Source of the DNA: Triatoma infestans | Lineage: Eukaryota > Arthropoda > Insecta > Hemiptera > Reduviidae | Reading direction: 5' to 3' | DNA: 64,000 nucleotides | Assembly: GCA_011037195.1 (NCBI GenBank) | Contig: JAAEAF010000282.1 | Location: forward strand, 124,001 to 188,000 | Part shown: positions 32,685 to 44,900 of the stretch, piece after piece | Layout of the letters: every line of letters begins with the position of its first letter | Position numbering within the stretch: position 1 is the first letter of the stretch | Translations under genes and position numbers: made by a program | Notes under the pieces: generated by a model | The model's database searches: none | Seen by the model: only the letters and a program-made list of their open reading frames with translations | What the model was told of the DNA's origin: nothing

Positions 32685-33200
32685 TTTTACGGGAAATTGA
32701 ATTTTGGGGGTTCGGAGGATCAGAAACTTTAGGCTTTCCTCTAAAGTACCATTTCACTACTATTTATGGTTTAATTAACTTACTTATAAAATATTAAGAT
32801 ACATTAGAAGAATGGAATTCCAAATTTAAAGAAAATCGGCTAACCGAAAGTGTGACTTTGCATCACTAGTTTTTGAATATTCGGAATTTTTAAACTTGGA
32901 GTTTTAAAACTGCACTGATAAAAGATATCACTTTTATTTGAAACATTTTCCCCAAAAATTGATTTTAGCTGTTTTTGAAAGCCTGTCATCAATTAGGTTT
33001 AAATTTAAATTGTCTCTACGAGTTTTGTTGGTTGAGACAGAGACCTCCAAACAATTCCGCTCAGATGTACAACCTTTTGTCCCGCCCAACTAAACATGGT
33101 AAACATCAATTTTAAAGAAAATTTTTTAATTAAATTGTATTAATGGAGTAAGAGAAAGTCGTGTGAGTGTTTCACATCAAATTAATCTTGTCCAAAACTA
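32685..33200 (+). repeat. Family C repeat, reaching its terminal block
   Basis: CGAAACATTTTACGGGAAATTG, GGCTTTCCTCTAAAGTACC, AATTTAAAGAAAATCGGC, AACCGAAAGTGTGACTTTGC, CTTTTATTTGAAACATTTTCCCC and the end block GAGTAAGAGAAAGTCGTGTG (33143-33162) show the + order of the family. Confidence 0.75.
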
Positions 33201-35273
33201 ATTGCCAATTAGTTAATTTTTACCCCTTTCGAGAATTGTATAGAAGGAAGCCTTCGTTTAAAAATAAAAGAATGAAATGGATGAGGGAAACCTTCAGTTC
33301 TCTGATTTAGCAAATGTAGGCAAATACTAGATCACCAACGCACACATACTCATTTACACTCACATATTATACACTTCACACACGTTTATTCCATCAGTAA
33401 ACATGGGAGCTACGATACATCATCTAAGACGCAATGAATTTGGGAGTTTGTAACCACTTCATCTGAAATTGTAACCGCTGCCAAAACACACTCTTTAAAT
33501 TGACATATTAGGTCCGACGGTATTTTCACTTTTTTTAAGAAAATCTTTCGGCAAAAGACTATGAGTGTTAGATAGCAACATTGTAATGGTAGGCCTGTGT
33601 TGGTGTAATCTTTAAGCAATTAATAGTATTCATTGTACTACCATAAGCATTTACTGTGTTGTTAAAATGTGTCTAACATTAAGTTAAATTTTATTATATC
33701 TTTTACGTTAATAGCAAGAAATGACTGTTCCATCTATTCATTTCACATCAATGCTTTCTTCATGTAAAAATTTTTCACTTACTTTCAGATTAAATTGTTG
33801 AATTTCTTTTCGATAAAGAGTTGCTTACAATTAGAGCGGTCGCTGATTTCTAATGTTGGGGAGTGGAGTCCAGTTTGAACTCGAATGGGAATGCTCTAAT
33901 CACGGTCTTGGTAATAACTCTTACTTTCAGGCAGGATTGGCAACCATTGGAATGGAAGCCTTTTATAATCCGCTGGAAGGGATATACTGACTCTCAATTT
34001 GGTTTTTATGGAGTGTCAGACGGCTGTATATATAAAAGCATGATATCTCAAAGCAAAAGTCCACTCTCAGAGCATTCTTAGCGGACTGTTGTCAGTTCCT
34101 TGGAAGTTTTGAATATTGTTTCAAATGCTTCGTCTTCTGATTATTCTGAGATTGAGAAGTTACGAATTAGCTATGAAATCTGCAAAGGGTACCAATTTGA
34201 CTCCTAATTTATAATAAATTTAACAACGCAACAAGTTTTTAATAAATTTAAGAACGGATGTAGAGCTTGGAAATTTAAGAAAACATGGAAACTGTAAAGA
34301 TTTCATGTTGACTGTCTAAGAAATTTCTTGGTTATTTAAGAACTACATTGGTCGGTATTCATAGATCATAGTTATTCCGTGGTGTTGAATTTTCATGACA
34401 TTATCGCATATCATCTTTTTTAAATGCGCCCTTATGCAGTCACCAGCTTGTTTGGGATGTTTCTACTCTGAAATGTCAAAACAAGAATGTTATAACACTA
34501 AAGTCAGAATCCGTGTCTTTGGGAAAGGAGTATCTCAATCCCTCAAATTGTGACGCCTGGAAAGTTATATGAACTTTCTAAGTGTCTTCAATTCAATGTG
34601 AAGACAATCTTGTAGTTTCAATGTTTTGTTCGAATCCATTTTAATTTGGATGCTTGTCACTTCGATCTGTGCTAAGTATTCCTTTGAAGTGCGGTGAGTG
34701 TTGTAGTAAAGGACGCATTCTTTAGGCTAAAATCCTTTCCTTTCAGCGGAATCCCCTTTCTTAACAATGACATTGACACGATATTAATGAAAAAGGTCGT
34801 AAAAATTCAACAGAAATACAAAATTCGCAATACAAGTTTGATTTGGAGCCAGGTCAGCAACCAATAGCTAAACCCTTAAAGAAAAGAAAAGAAGAGCAAT
34901 TTGCAATCCTAATAGATCTTTGCATTTGAATCTCTTGGTAACTCTAAAAGAAGTGATTTCGCGGATTTTCTTTATTACCCCATTAAGTTGAAATCAACCG
35001 GATGTTTACGATTTTCTTCACTCACTAGATACGACCGTAACACTGCAAATCAGATTAGCAATCCTCGAACCAGATCGTTGAAGAGATTAATCATGGCAGC
35101 TGACAGTCTCCAACAATTTCCTGTAATTTGTCCCACAAAAGGCAATCCCCGTTAACTGATGATTGGAGACTGCAACCATCGTTTTGCATTGTTTTCTCTG
35201 CACGGTTACCTGGTTTCTGAAAGATTTCGGATGATGATAATTATTATGGTTTATATTAAAACTCAACATGATC
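33200..35273. other. Intronic sequence with a higher-GC island, unassigned
   Basis: The part from about 33835 to 35230 has less AT bias than its surroundings. Short open pieces occur (AGLATIGMEAFYNPLEGIY after an acceptor-like CTTACTTTCAG near 33930), but frames break quickly on both strands. It may be an old gene-derived or transposon relic. No family was recognised. Confidence 0.35.
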
Positions 35274-35474
35274 ACTATGTGGAATAATTTTTTTTTTTGG
35301 GCGCATCAACTACTGAGGTCATTAGCGCCCCCTAAATTTTCCATTAGAAACATTTCCTCTAGAGCTGGGATGGCGTTCAGCCCAATCATACTCAGCATCC
35401 AAATCGGCGTCTTTGTTTCCAAAGGCGGTCGGAGCGTGGTAAGCAGGGGTTGCTCCCGTACTATGAGGAATAAT
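35274..35474. repeat. 15-bp TSDs around the 35289 retroposon
   Basis: ACTATGTGGAATAAT (35274-35288) and ACTATGAGGAATAAT (35460-35474) differ at one base and border the retroposon exactly. Confidence 0.75.
35289..35459 (-). mobile_element. 5'-truncated LINE-type retroposon end
   Basis: On the - strand it ends GGGCGCTAATGACCTCAGTAG, TTGATGCGCCC and an A run (T run at 35289-35298), the look of an arthropod LINE 3' end. Upstream codons read DAEYDWAERHPSS and NVSNGKFRGR before a stop, like the tail of a reverse-transcriptase protein. It is truncated at 35459 and flanked by 15-bp duplications. Confidence 0.7.
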
Positions 35475-36301
35475 ATTAATAAATAAAAATTGAAATATTT
35501 GATTTAAATAGAAGTTGTATAATCAACTTAAGTACGGGCCTTAAGTGTATTTTATGAAATAATTCAATGTAATATGATGTACATAATCAATGATAGAAAT
35601 GTTTTATTTTATTTTTTAACTAAGTCGCACTTAAGTAAAAGAATACAAAAGTTGTAAATAAAAACAAAATAAGGAAAATTCACACGCTATCTTGGTCATA
35701 GTTTTTCCATTCAAATGGAAATTACTTGTTTGTTGAAATTTATCATAAAACAATATATTTATGAGCACTTTTTTGTTTTAATAATTTCATTGTTAAGTAA
35801 TTATTGTTATCATATCGAAAAAAGTCATAACTTAGAAAAATTAAGGTTAAACTTAAACTAAAAAATGACGACAGTAATAACTTTCCAATTGGTAGCAATT
35901 AAAGTTGTGCACAAGATTTGAATTTTTTTTATAAAGAATTAGGATATCAGTAAATTGAGATCTTGAAGATTTGGATTAGCTTTATCAGGATTACAGACTT
36001 CACTTTATTTTCAAGCATCTTTCTGTTGTAGCAAGCATCTTTCTTTTATTTTCTAGCATCTTTCTGTTGTACTGACTATTAATAGTATGCTGTCCTTCGA
36101 GATAAAAATAAATAAATAAATAACAGAAAATATTCAACTTTTACATGCTAAAACACCGTTAGTAACAATTTACCTAGGATTCTTCACTCTATTGCTATGA
36201 TGCTTGGATGCCTAGTCGTTTCTTTTCGTTAGGCCTTCTCAAGGAGTCTAGGTGGCATCAGATTTCACAGCATCGAAGAAGTAAAGGCAAATTTGCTCTC
36301 A

Positions 36302-36515
36302 GAGAAGGGATTAGCTCAGCGGTAGCGTGCTGGACGTGAAGGTCCCAGGTTCGAATCCCTTAGAGTTTTTCTTCGTGAAAAATGGATAATGTTGTCTGTA
36401 ACGAATGAACATGCCCGGATGCCGGCAGTGCACTGAGAAAGCTCCAACCATTGGAAACCAATGACCATAGATGTTGATGTGTCTTAAATTGAAAAAAATA
36501 AATAAATAAATAAAT
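36302..36515 (+). mobile_element. tRNA-derived SINE with (AAAT)n tail
   Basis: A-box TAGCTCAGCGG (36312-36322) and B-box GGTTCGAATCC (36348-36358) form a complete RNA polymerase III promoter in a tRNA-like head. The body continues GATGCCGGCAGTGCACTGAG, ACCATAGATGTTGATG, and the tail is AAAT repeats. Near-identical flanks AAATTTGCTCTCA (36289-36301) and AAATTTTGCTTTCA (36516-36529) are the target-site duplication. A 3' fragment of the same SINE lies at 60985-61100. Confidence 0.9.
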
Positions 36516-36780
36516 AAATTTTGCTTTCACTTCATACTGGATTCTTTATTACCAACATAATAAAAAAATAAGTAAAAAGATGAGACAATTCTACAAAATT
36601 TATTAGTGTTTGTAATCATATTATACATTCAGATAGGTATTTATTAATATATGTATGAATGCAATAATACATATGTCGACAAATAAATAAATTGTGAGAT
36701 TCATTAAATATATTACCTACATTAAATCTATAATATCTATAATTTTATACATCGTACAATGCTTCTTTTTGTTGGTTCTG

Positions 36781-36815
36781 ACCAGTTTCGGATTCTCGTC
36801 CATCATTATCATTAC
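36781..36815 (-). ncRNA. Hammerhead-like motif, A' left arm
   Basis: On the - strand TGATAATGATGGACGAGAATCC-GAAACTGGTC. The hairpin and GAAAC..GTC are kept, but CTGACGA is disrupted. Confidence 0.3.
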
Positions 36816-37086
36816 GGTTATCGTCTGTAAGTTTCTGTCATGTCAAGCGCCATACTGATTGTATGCGGATTGATTATATTTGTGTGCGAGCATGTATATA
36901 CAAAAAAAAAATGAGCAAAAATCTAATCACAAAATTATTAAATATAAAATAATTATTCAATAATTTATAGTTAATTGCTAATTAAAATTTTTACTTTTTA
37001 TACACTTGCATAGATACTTAATAATCTTCCGCTTACAAACAATCAAAAAGTTATAGCCACCTCTCTTCACGACTTGTCAGCGATAA

Positions 37087-37123
37087 CCTGGACGATGGAT
37101 GAGAATCCGAAACCGATCAGAAC
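37087..37123 (+). ncRNA. Hammerhead-like motif, A' right arm
   Basis: CTGGACGA (one extra G), T, hairpin GGAT-GAGA-ATCC (perfect), GAAACCGATC. Helix II is perfect; the core insertion and the changed triplet side make activity unlikely. Confidence 0.3.
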
Positions 37124-37199
37124 CAACAAAATAAAGCATGTTGCCAAGGTAAACGCATACTTTCCAGGTTGTGGACCCAATCACACAGTCAAACTACAA

Positions 37200-39350
37200 T
37201 CATTTGTCTCTTTACCTATTGAATGAATCGCACATATTTTGAGAAAGACTTTAAAATAAAAAAAATATAAACGATTATTTTACATAAAATTACAAATAGT
37301 TGGGAAGTGCAAACACTTTACTCTTATTTGTATGTATTAACTTTAAATTCTAAGCCTATTACATTACCAACGTTATGCTACCACCTAGTATTACAACATA
37401 ATGGAACAAGTTCAAACTATATTTGTTTATCCTCTTTTCTTTTCTTTCTATATAATGACATATTTTGGACAAAAAAAAATAATATGCATAGTGCATGTCG
37501 ACATTTCTACCTTCTCAAGTAATCTCACTTAGCATATGTCGTCTGTTTTCGTCAAGTAAGTCCGATAATAAATAATCCGGCAAATTTGGTAATCGGGAAA
37601 ACCACCAAAGTTCTCATCTTATCAGACTATCAAGCATTTTTACATGGCAATCTCATCAGCTTTGGGAAACATTATTCCCTTAAATTCTCCCCATATTTCA
37701 TTAAATTTCAAATGTAGAGTTCCTATGTCATTATTTTGGGATCTACTGGGATAGAATAACAAATCGTTTACTTACAAAATATATATTGACTCAATACAGT
37801 TTGACAAAATATAAAATAAAAAAAAGAAAGGTTATTTTATTTACTTTATATCATTTTGAAATAGCCGTAACCGCGTCGCTCCGTGAACCATATTTTCTGT
37901 CTAGTCTTACAGTTAGTCTAGCAAACATAAAGATAAAAATAATACCAAATTTGTCTCACTTGCAGGCGTGTTTAGCAGAGCGTATGACAATTGGTTGCTT
38001 TCTATGTAAATTTCGAATTTAAGAAACGTAACACAGAAAAAAAATGCAAGATTAGTTTGTTTGGGTTACTGCAGTTCCACCTAAATGCTCAGTTTAAATT
38101 TAATGAATTTTTTTTTTGAGGACAATAACCTGAATACCATAACATATTTATCTTAATTATAAAGTATACATAGATATTTACTTTGTAATATGTTGAAATA
38201 TCTTCTTTTTCTTTACAAGTAAACAAACCAACTATATTTGAGCTCTTATTCAAAAAATACCAGCATGTTTGTACCTGTTCATTAACAGTGTTCTGTAAAT
38301 TAGAGCACAGTTACTGCAAATTTCTTTTTTTAAAAGAGATCTAACTAATGTTAAATAAAGTCCATTATAATTGTGATCCTATAGATAATAGAAGTTTTTT
38401 CCTTGCACATTTACAACAGGCACTGGCTTAACAAAGAAATAATTGCAGGTATGAATGTTTGACATTGAGCTTCCATTCCTTCTAAACGGTTTTGAATTTT
38501 CTTCCTGTATCTGAATCTGCTTCAAAAACTTTATTTAGAGACGTTAACTACCTTTTTTTCTTTCATTTATTGCTGCAAGACAATAGTATCGAATTCTGGA
38601 AATTAAATTTTTAACGGAAATAAATACGGCGTATGAGAAAAGTGTTCAAAAAAGTAAATTTTTTTTTTTGTGGTTGATGTGGCGGAGCACATACTTTACC
38701 ATTGACATTTTCGAACGAATATAAAATTTGGCAATTATACGCGGAACTCCAACTGGGAACTCCCACTTACCATGCTTATAACCACTGCACAAACCTACAA
38801 TCCTAGGATTGTACCTGCAATCCTACAAGCACAATTAACACATCAAACATTTAATAATTTGAAAAACAGCGTCGTTTACTCAAAACTGTGATTTTTTTTT
38901 TAATACGTATATATAATCCGGTGGGCAAAGGTAGGCCAAGTGTATTCATAGATAAAAGATTTAATTCCAACTTCCCTCTTTTGAATGAGATAAGTGCTGA
39001 GAAAATTTCTGTGTTTTAAGAACCGGTTTCTTAGTTACCCATTAATACTGTCAAACAAGATAAATTCATAAATGTAATATAAAATAAAAGATGCAGTAGA
39101 ATGCCTAATTATAAAAGGAAATATGCGAAATAAAACAAATAGAATAAGTTTTTTATTTAATGATGCAGAAGAGAAGTTCATGGGCGTTTCTTCTCGCAAT
39201 CCTTTTCATTGTAAAGTTTATTTGTTAAGTCAGTTTATTTTTCTTGGTATTGACTGTTTGACATGTAATACGAAATTAGATAAGTTTATAATTTTATTTA
39301 AAAAATCTTTCTTACTGCTATGAAGAGCTAGTATAACCCTTAGGGTCTTA
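37200..39350. other. Intronic AT-rich sequence, nothing recognised
   Basis: Short open stretches are AT-driven. No repeat family word found. Confidence 0.4.
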
Positions 39351-40290
39351 AAGCGTTTTCACCGGAAATTCAAATTTTGAGATTGCCTAATTAAAAAAAA
39401 AAAAATTAGCAATTTTTCTGTAGATGTTTGGATGAATGTATACAATTTAATCGTAAATAAAAAATCTGGTGTGAAACACTCACACAAAATTCTCTTACTG
39501 CAGTTTACAAAATTATAATTGACAAATTTTGTAGTCAGTTTACCAAATTTAATTCAATTCATCGGTGTTTTTATGGAGAAAATAGCGAAAACTGAAAAAT
39601 AATTTTCAGTAAAAACGCACTTTTGGTTTACTAATTTTCTTCAAATACGGAATTTCGACAATATATTTAATTCTAATTAATATGATTTAGATGATAGAAT
39701 TGTGTAATAAAATGAAATAGCACTTTAGAGGAAAACCTACTTGTCAAAGTTTGGTAGAAATTGCAAATTAGAAGAAATTTTGTCTATCTGAACTTGGAAA
39801 AGATACAAGGGCAACTCTTGTGAGAGATTAACACAAGATTTTTCCTTTCTTTATTTAGCTCTAAGATTTTCAAAAATTTTCGAAATTGAGTTTTCTTCCA
39901 GTTATACCTGGTTTGAGGTCTCCTGATTATGAAAGTAATATTTTTAGGGAATGGTCTCACTCTCTTTCTATCATTGTGTGATGTGATGGCGACAAACCTC
40001 AAAGTTGCTGTTACCCCGGGACGGGATCGCAGGGGTCTTTTGAGGGAAAATACCAATTTTCCCGGAAAAACACTTCAAATTAAAGTGATAGGCATTTATG
40101 TGTATAGATAATATAGGAAGTTTAAATGAAATCGTTGGTACCATTTTCCACAAAATCATGAAAAACTGAAAAAAAGTAAGTATTTAGTAAGGTCTTATTT
40201 ACATTTTTTAAAGGCTTCCTACGATTTTTCGGCTTTGCAATGTTTTGTTCACCTCCTTACCACATATACAGTTCATTCGTGAAACACATT
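39350..40290 (-). repeat. Family C repeats, probably two copies
   Basis: AAAAAATCTGGTGTGAAACAC opens the - end (39461). Then come GGAGAAAATAGCGAAAACTG, CAGTAAAAACGCACTTTTGG, GTGCTTCAAATTAAAGTGATAGG-type words, GAAATCGTTGGTACC and AGTAAGGTCTTATTTACA. Confidence 0.65.
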
Positions 40291-40845
40291 TTTTCCTTAT
40301 TTAGAAAACAAAAAAACAAAAGGTTTGGGTCCCAATGAGCTTTAGATTCATTTTTCTAATTGTTTTCTTCAAACATTTCGTTTTTACCCTCGTTTTCCGA
40401 ATTATCGTCTATTAATATATGCAAACTGGAAAAAATTGTATGTGACAAGAAAAGAAAATTATGCTTCAAACAAATGTGATTTTTTTTTTTCATTCAGTGC
40501 AGTGAAAAATGGACAACAAAGTAGTTGATTCTATAAAACAACAATTCGTTAGAATATTTTAAATTCCAGCTTCGATTTCAAGTACGACTTGAGTTTGTTT
40601 TGTCCTACTCAAATAGTTTTTATGAATTCTGCACAGGAACAAACAACTGAGCACTGAGATTGCGCCAAATGACACTTTGTCCTTGAGGTCGGACACATGT
40701 TGACCTATTTGTTATTGTTTTTCTTTTTCCTGATCTACATAGTTATAATTTCTTCAGAAGTTGCAAATAAACATCGAGAAACACACACAAAAATACCCAC
40801 ACTAAAGAGAGAAACCAAATAAAATGTTTACAAGATATGTAATCA

Positions 40846-40864
40846 TTTTTTTTTTTTTTTTTTT
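40846..40864. repeat. Homopolymer T19
   Basis: Nineteen T in a row. It could be the A tail of a - strand retroposon, but no body was recognised next to it. Confidence 0.9.
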
Positions 40865-41239
40865 AAGAAAATACATTATTAATATGTAAACATATATATA
40901 TATTTTTTAAACAATTTTTCATAAACAAGAAGGCACTTGTTGTTGTTCCAAATAGAAACTTCGCATTTAACTTAACTGCGCGATGTGCATGTTTATAGTG
41001 TTATGACGTTTGTTTATGCTAAAATCAGCCGGGAAAAGATCACGCAATATTACAAACAAATTGACAAAGATTAGCAGGAAAAAAGTCTGCGGTGGCTCCA
41101 CGACATTCATTTACGATTGTAATAAACAATTTTACTTCAAACCTGGAGTTTTTACCAGACGTTTAATTGCTCTGAAGATCAATACATAAATACAGGAATG
41201 GGGGAGATGCTTGATGTCACTTGCTAGTTGGTTAGGTTT

Positions 41240-41760
41240 CTCATTTTTTCCGGAAAAGCCTTAGGTTTTTATCTGCGTTAATCATTCATTTCTAAAGAAA
41301 ATCGTTATAGTTAGTTTTCTAGAAAACCGCGAGAAACTCAAAAATTTATTCCATAAACCATAAAGTAGAATTTCTGGTTAAATAATTTTCTTCAACTTTG
41401 GAACTTTAGCAATATAGCTTAATATAATGTTTAAAGTGGTAGAACCAAACATTGTTCTAAAGAAGCACGTTGCAACATAGCAACTCCCAAAGAAACCATC
41501 AAACTTCACATGTTCCTAAAAAATGGATTTAAATAGAAGTGAAAGATGACTGGTTGTGTTTGTATGTGATAGCTAGTTTGAAAGCATTGCTAAAAATTGG
41601 GGAATAAATCCATTCAGTAAAGTTCCACTTTCTAATCCGGCTGATAGATTTTGACCAAACTTCGAGCGAGAAGCGATGATGGTAATGCAACCTAATTTTG
41701 AAAATTTAACTCGATCGTAATATTCCTTCTCAGAGTAAATGAGATGAAGGTTTTGGAAAA
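41240..41760 (-). repeat. Family C repeat
   Basis: TTTTTCCGGAAAAGCCTTAGG, TTTCTAGAAAACCGCGAGAAAC, TAGAATTTCTGGTTAAATAATTTTC, CATTCAGTAAAGTTCCAC and AACTCGATCGTAATATTCC give the - order. Confidence 0.65.
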
Positions 41761-41884
41761 ATTTTGTTGGTAGAAACAGCCGGATAAAATTAAAAATAAA
41801 ATCGAGTGGAAAAAAATCTAGTATGAATATTAGATTGAAAAACTGCAAAGGTTAAGAATGAAGCAGATTGTGTTAAAAAATAAA

Positions 41885-41980
41885 GGAACGGACTTGAACC
41901 CGGACCGTTGCAATAAACTATTAGATGTATTATATCTTGTAATAAACATTTAACAAAAAGAAGATTATGATCGGTCCGCC
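41885..41980 (-). repeat. tRNA-like T-arm, possible SINE relic
   Basis: On the - strand GGTCCGGGTTCAAGTCCG has a good B-box and T-stem. No A-box is clear and no cloverleaf can be drawn, so a functional tRNA gene is unlikely. Confidence 0.35.
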
Positions 41981-41989
41981 ATATGTTCA

Positions 41990-43037
41990 CTCAGGTAATT
42001 GTGTATAGGATGTGAAAGTAACAGAGATGAGCAAGGCCGACAACAAGCGATTTATTTTTTATTTTATTTAGTTGATCAATTCATATTTTGTTTTTATTTA
42101 TGTATATAGTGCGCAGGCAATAGTGAACCTATTTCCGCTATATATTAGCTCAGATTATTGTTTTGAGCAATTGAATTACTCCGTATTTATTATTGGAATT
42201 TTAAGTTTACTTATATTTTGAATTATTCATTTACGGTAGCAGTACTGACTTTACTCTTATTTTAAATCAGAAAACCCTAACAACTTTTAAAACCTTAACA
42301 ACAAAGGCTTAATCTAGTGCTCCACCCTACCTTGCTGTGCAAAGTACTGTGGTAGATGCCAAATAAGATTAACATGTGCCATCCTAGCTCGTGTAGCCAC
42401 GGGATAGAGAGAGAAGTAATGTTTAAGGAGCGCTAATGGCCAAGGCAGTCGATGCGCAAAAAAAAAACTAGTATCCAGTAGATGTTTGGATTTGTTCAGG
42501 AAGTTTACCTACAATGTTGAATTTTATGGCAACCAGCAAGATCTTATGTGAGTGAGAATAGACTAGGATTAGACTGGAGTGTTTGTTCAGACTGGAGATA
42601 GCTGCAGAAATGGCATAAAACTCATGACCATGATTGTACTATATAAGCAAAAACTGGGCAAAAACTTATCAGCTACTTAGGGTTTTGCCCGTAAAATGTC
42701 TGAGTATTACTTTTGAAATCAAAACACAATATTTTGCAATTATTCCTTCTTAAGTTGTGTGTTGTTCATTGCTGGGTTCGTCTGGCGTGACACACATGTG
42801 GGTTATTCAAACGGTTTCAGATTGGATGGTAGACAGAGCTGAGGGCTATTTGGAGACAGGACTGATTGGAAGGAGGGGTTTATGCTATTCTCTGTTATAT
42901 TTCGGATGTATTTTGAATAAGCATGCAATATTTATTGTACTTTGAATTTGCTTGTCAAGTAAAGATGTGCCGAAGACATTTTTACGTCACCTCCAAATTG
43001 GTGCTAGAACGCTGTAAAGGACGGAAGAGTCATTATG
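41990..43037. other. Intronic sequence, moderate GC, unassigned
   Basis: Contains A9 at about 42460 after a GC-rich AGCGCTAATGGCC word (possible retroposon tail) and a 62-codon open stretch at 42757-42945 with no family motif. Confidence 0.35.
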
Positions 43038-43130
43038 CTTCGAGGATATACTTCTCAAGCGTTATCAGTTGTTATGAGATTCTTGGGGAATGACGTGTGG
43101 ATAGATTGGCAAAATTAGAAATAAACCTTT
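43038..43130. repeat. 93-bp direct duplication, copy 1
   Basis: Matches 43343-43435 with one A/G difference (GTTATCAG versus GTTGTCAG). Begins CTTCGAGGATATACTTC, ends AAATAAACCTTT. Confidence 0.9.
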
Positions 43131-43342
43131 GGCGACATTGTCCAAGACGATGTTAGTCTCAAAAGGCGATGTTAGTTTGGGAGAGTGGGGTATGGTCAGT
43201 AAGCCGCAGCTCCAGTTTGTTACCAGGTCCTCTGAGGCACCTTACTTTTTCTTACAATTCTGTGTTTGAACTTCTCGCACTAGCTACTAAACTATAAGAT
43301 CTTCTGGCTAAGATCGCCTCAGGATATACTTCTCAAGATATA

Positions 43343-43470
43343 CTTCGAGGATATACTTCTCAAGCGTTGTCAGTTGTTATGAGATTCTTGGGGAATGACG
43401 TGTGGATAGATTGGCAAAATTAGAAATAAACCTTTCGGAACAAACCGACGTTTCACCCACTCGGCAAAAC
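43343..43470. repeat. 93-bp duplication, copy 2, joined to a family B scrap
   Basis: 43343-43435 is the second copy. A partial GGATATACTTCTCAAG repeat lies just before it (43322-43338). Right after it, AACAAACCGACGTTTCACCC (43439-43458) is a piece of family B (- strand GGGTGAAACGTCGGTTTG). Confidence 0.8.
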
Positions 43471-43574
43471 TAAACATTTTTTAGCTGTCCCTAATATTAA
43501 GAAGTAGTGAAATTGTAGATTATGTTGAAATGGCTTGTTCCAGTCGGGTCACAGCTTTCCCCCCCCCCCATAAT

Positions 43575-43790
43575 CAAATTTCCCGAAAAATAAATTTTTC
43601 AAAAAGATTACAGCAACTCAAGCAAAATTTGGAGAAAAAAATTTGAAGATCCCAAAAACTGCTCATTAGTTTTCATTGAGAATATCCAGCGATTTTTCGT
43701 GTTTGAGTAATATTGTTCACAATTCAAAACATCCTTTTCATATTTAAAAGGTTCAATACGTAAACTTCCGGTATAATTTTCAATTTCGAT
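43575..43790 (-). repeat. Family C fragment
   Basis: AAATTTCCCGAAAAATAAATTTTTC, GCGATTTTTCGTGTTTGAG and ACGTAAACTTCCGGTATAATTTTC are diverged family C words. Confidence 0.5.
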
Positions 43791-44394
43791 AATCTGGTAG
43801 AAGCAATAGTTATTTATCTCATTCGTACAAACATTACTAATTGAGAACTTCAGCCTGTTAAGGTCAAGGTTTACCATAAGTACATTCATTCATACAGGTG
43901 CCATCTGCTGCATATATAATACAGGAGAATCCCGACATACATTTTTTTTACTTGGTCATATTAAAGCGGGATATGACTTATAGCATTGCTCACTATATAT
44001 ACACATTAGTAGGGATATTTGATGAATGTTGTAAGCTGAATTAAATTATTTTTGTGGTTTGTCAGATTTTTACCAATATAAATTGCCAACCTTTTGAGGT
44101 TGGTTCCGACGAAATTCCAAAGTCCACTATTACGGCATTGTTTCCTTGTTTTTTTTTTTTATAGAATATTGAAAGTTATTATATACGATTTCACAATTCA
44201 TTCAATTATTATATGTGGTGCTATCCCGATTAAAATAGCCGGAGCTAGTAATTATTAAGGGAAAACCTAGCTGAAAATTGTGTATTTTATTTTATTATTT
44301 TTTCATTGAAGTGAATCAATTAATTTGAATTTGTTGGCGGCCACTAGAATACCTAAAGATTTGCTTGAGTGGAAAAAATATATATTTATCTCTA

Positions 44395-44566
44395 TTGTAA
44401 CTTGGATATCGCCAGTTCGAGTCCCGCGTTTAACTGCTAAATTTTATATTCGTAAAAAAATGTTAATAGTAAAGTATGTGCTTCCGCCCCCGTCCACGAC
44501 ACCTAATTTGGTAGTTGGACGTTAAGCCCGCCTGAAAAAATAGGCATTACTTTACTTTACTTACTT
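44395..44566 (+). mobile_element. 5'-truncated tRNA-derived SINE, 14-bp TSD
   Basis: TATATTTATCTCTA occurs exactly at 44381-44394 and 44567-44580. Between them lies a B-box GTTCGAGTCC (44415-44424), a body with ACACCTAATTTGGTAGTTGG and ACGTTAAGCCCGCC, and a CTTTACTTTAC-type tail. The A-box half of the head is missing. It belongs to a different SINE family from 36302. Confidence 0.85.
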
Positions 44567-44689
44567 TATATTTATCTCTAGATCACCATGGCTCGTACTT
44601 TTTATTTCCATATTTAATAATTTTACTCTGTTATCTTTTCTGTTATACCTTTCTGCTTCGTAAATACAGAAACTACTTTCTCTTGAATC

Positions 44690-44900
44690 TATAAGAGGAA
44701 GTATTGAATCGTGTCAAATTTTCAAATTTGATTACTCAGATCACCAATGTATATGATAAAGTGGTTTTTAGAAATTGGTCTATATGTGAGTGAGCGTTTG
44801 TGTGAGTGTGTGTATGTGTGTGTGTGTGTGTAACCCAAATATGGAACATAACTGAAAAACAAAAACAAAAAACGGAAATCCGTTAAATGTTTAAATTATA
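44690..44900 (+). repeat. Family C fragment with GT microsatellite
   Basis: GAGGAAGTATTGAATCGTGTC, AAGTGGTTTTTAGAAATTGGTC, GT run (44796-44832), AACTGAAAAACAAAAAC. Same order as 58360-58520. Confidence 0.7.
44796..44832. repeat. (GT)n microsatellite
   Basis: Imperfect GT/GTAT run inside the family C copy. Confidence 0.9.

Larger units (their letters stand above)
36762..37196 (+). mobile_element. Family A' fold-back element
   Basis: The left arm (36762-36815) reads GCTTCTTTTTGTTGGTTCTG, ACCAGTTTCGGATTCTCGTCC; the right arm (37081-37140) reads GACGATGGATGAGAATCC, GAAACCGATCAGAACCAACA. The right end continues GCATGTTGCCAAGG, TTGTGGACCCAATCACACAG. TACAAT on both sides (about 36756 and 37199) is a weak duplication candidate. 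Each arm holds a hammerhead-like motif. Confidence 0.65.

Noticed and set aside
36312..36365. Functional tRNA gene
   Set aside because: A- and B-boxes are present but the cloverleaf is imperfect and the sequence continues into a SINE body with an AAAT tail and flanking duplications.
41885..41980. tRNA gene on the - strand
   Set aside because: Only the T-arm is convincing; no A-box or acceptor pairing.
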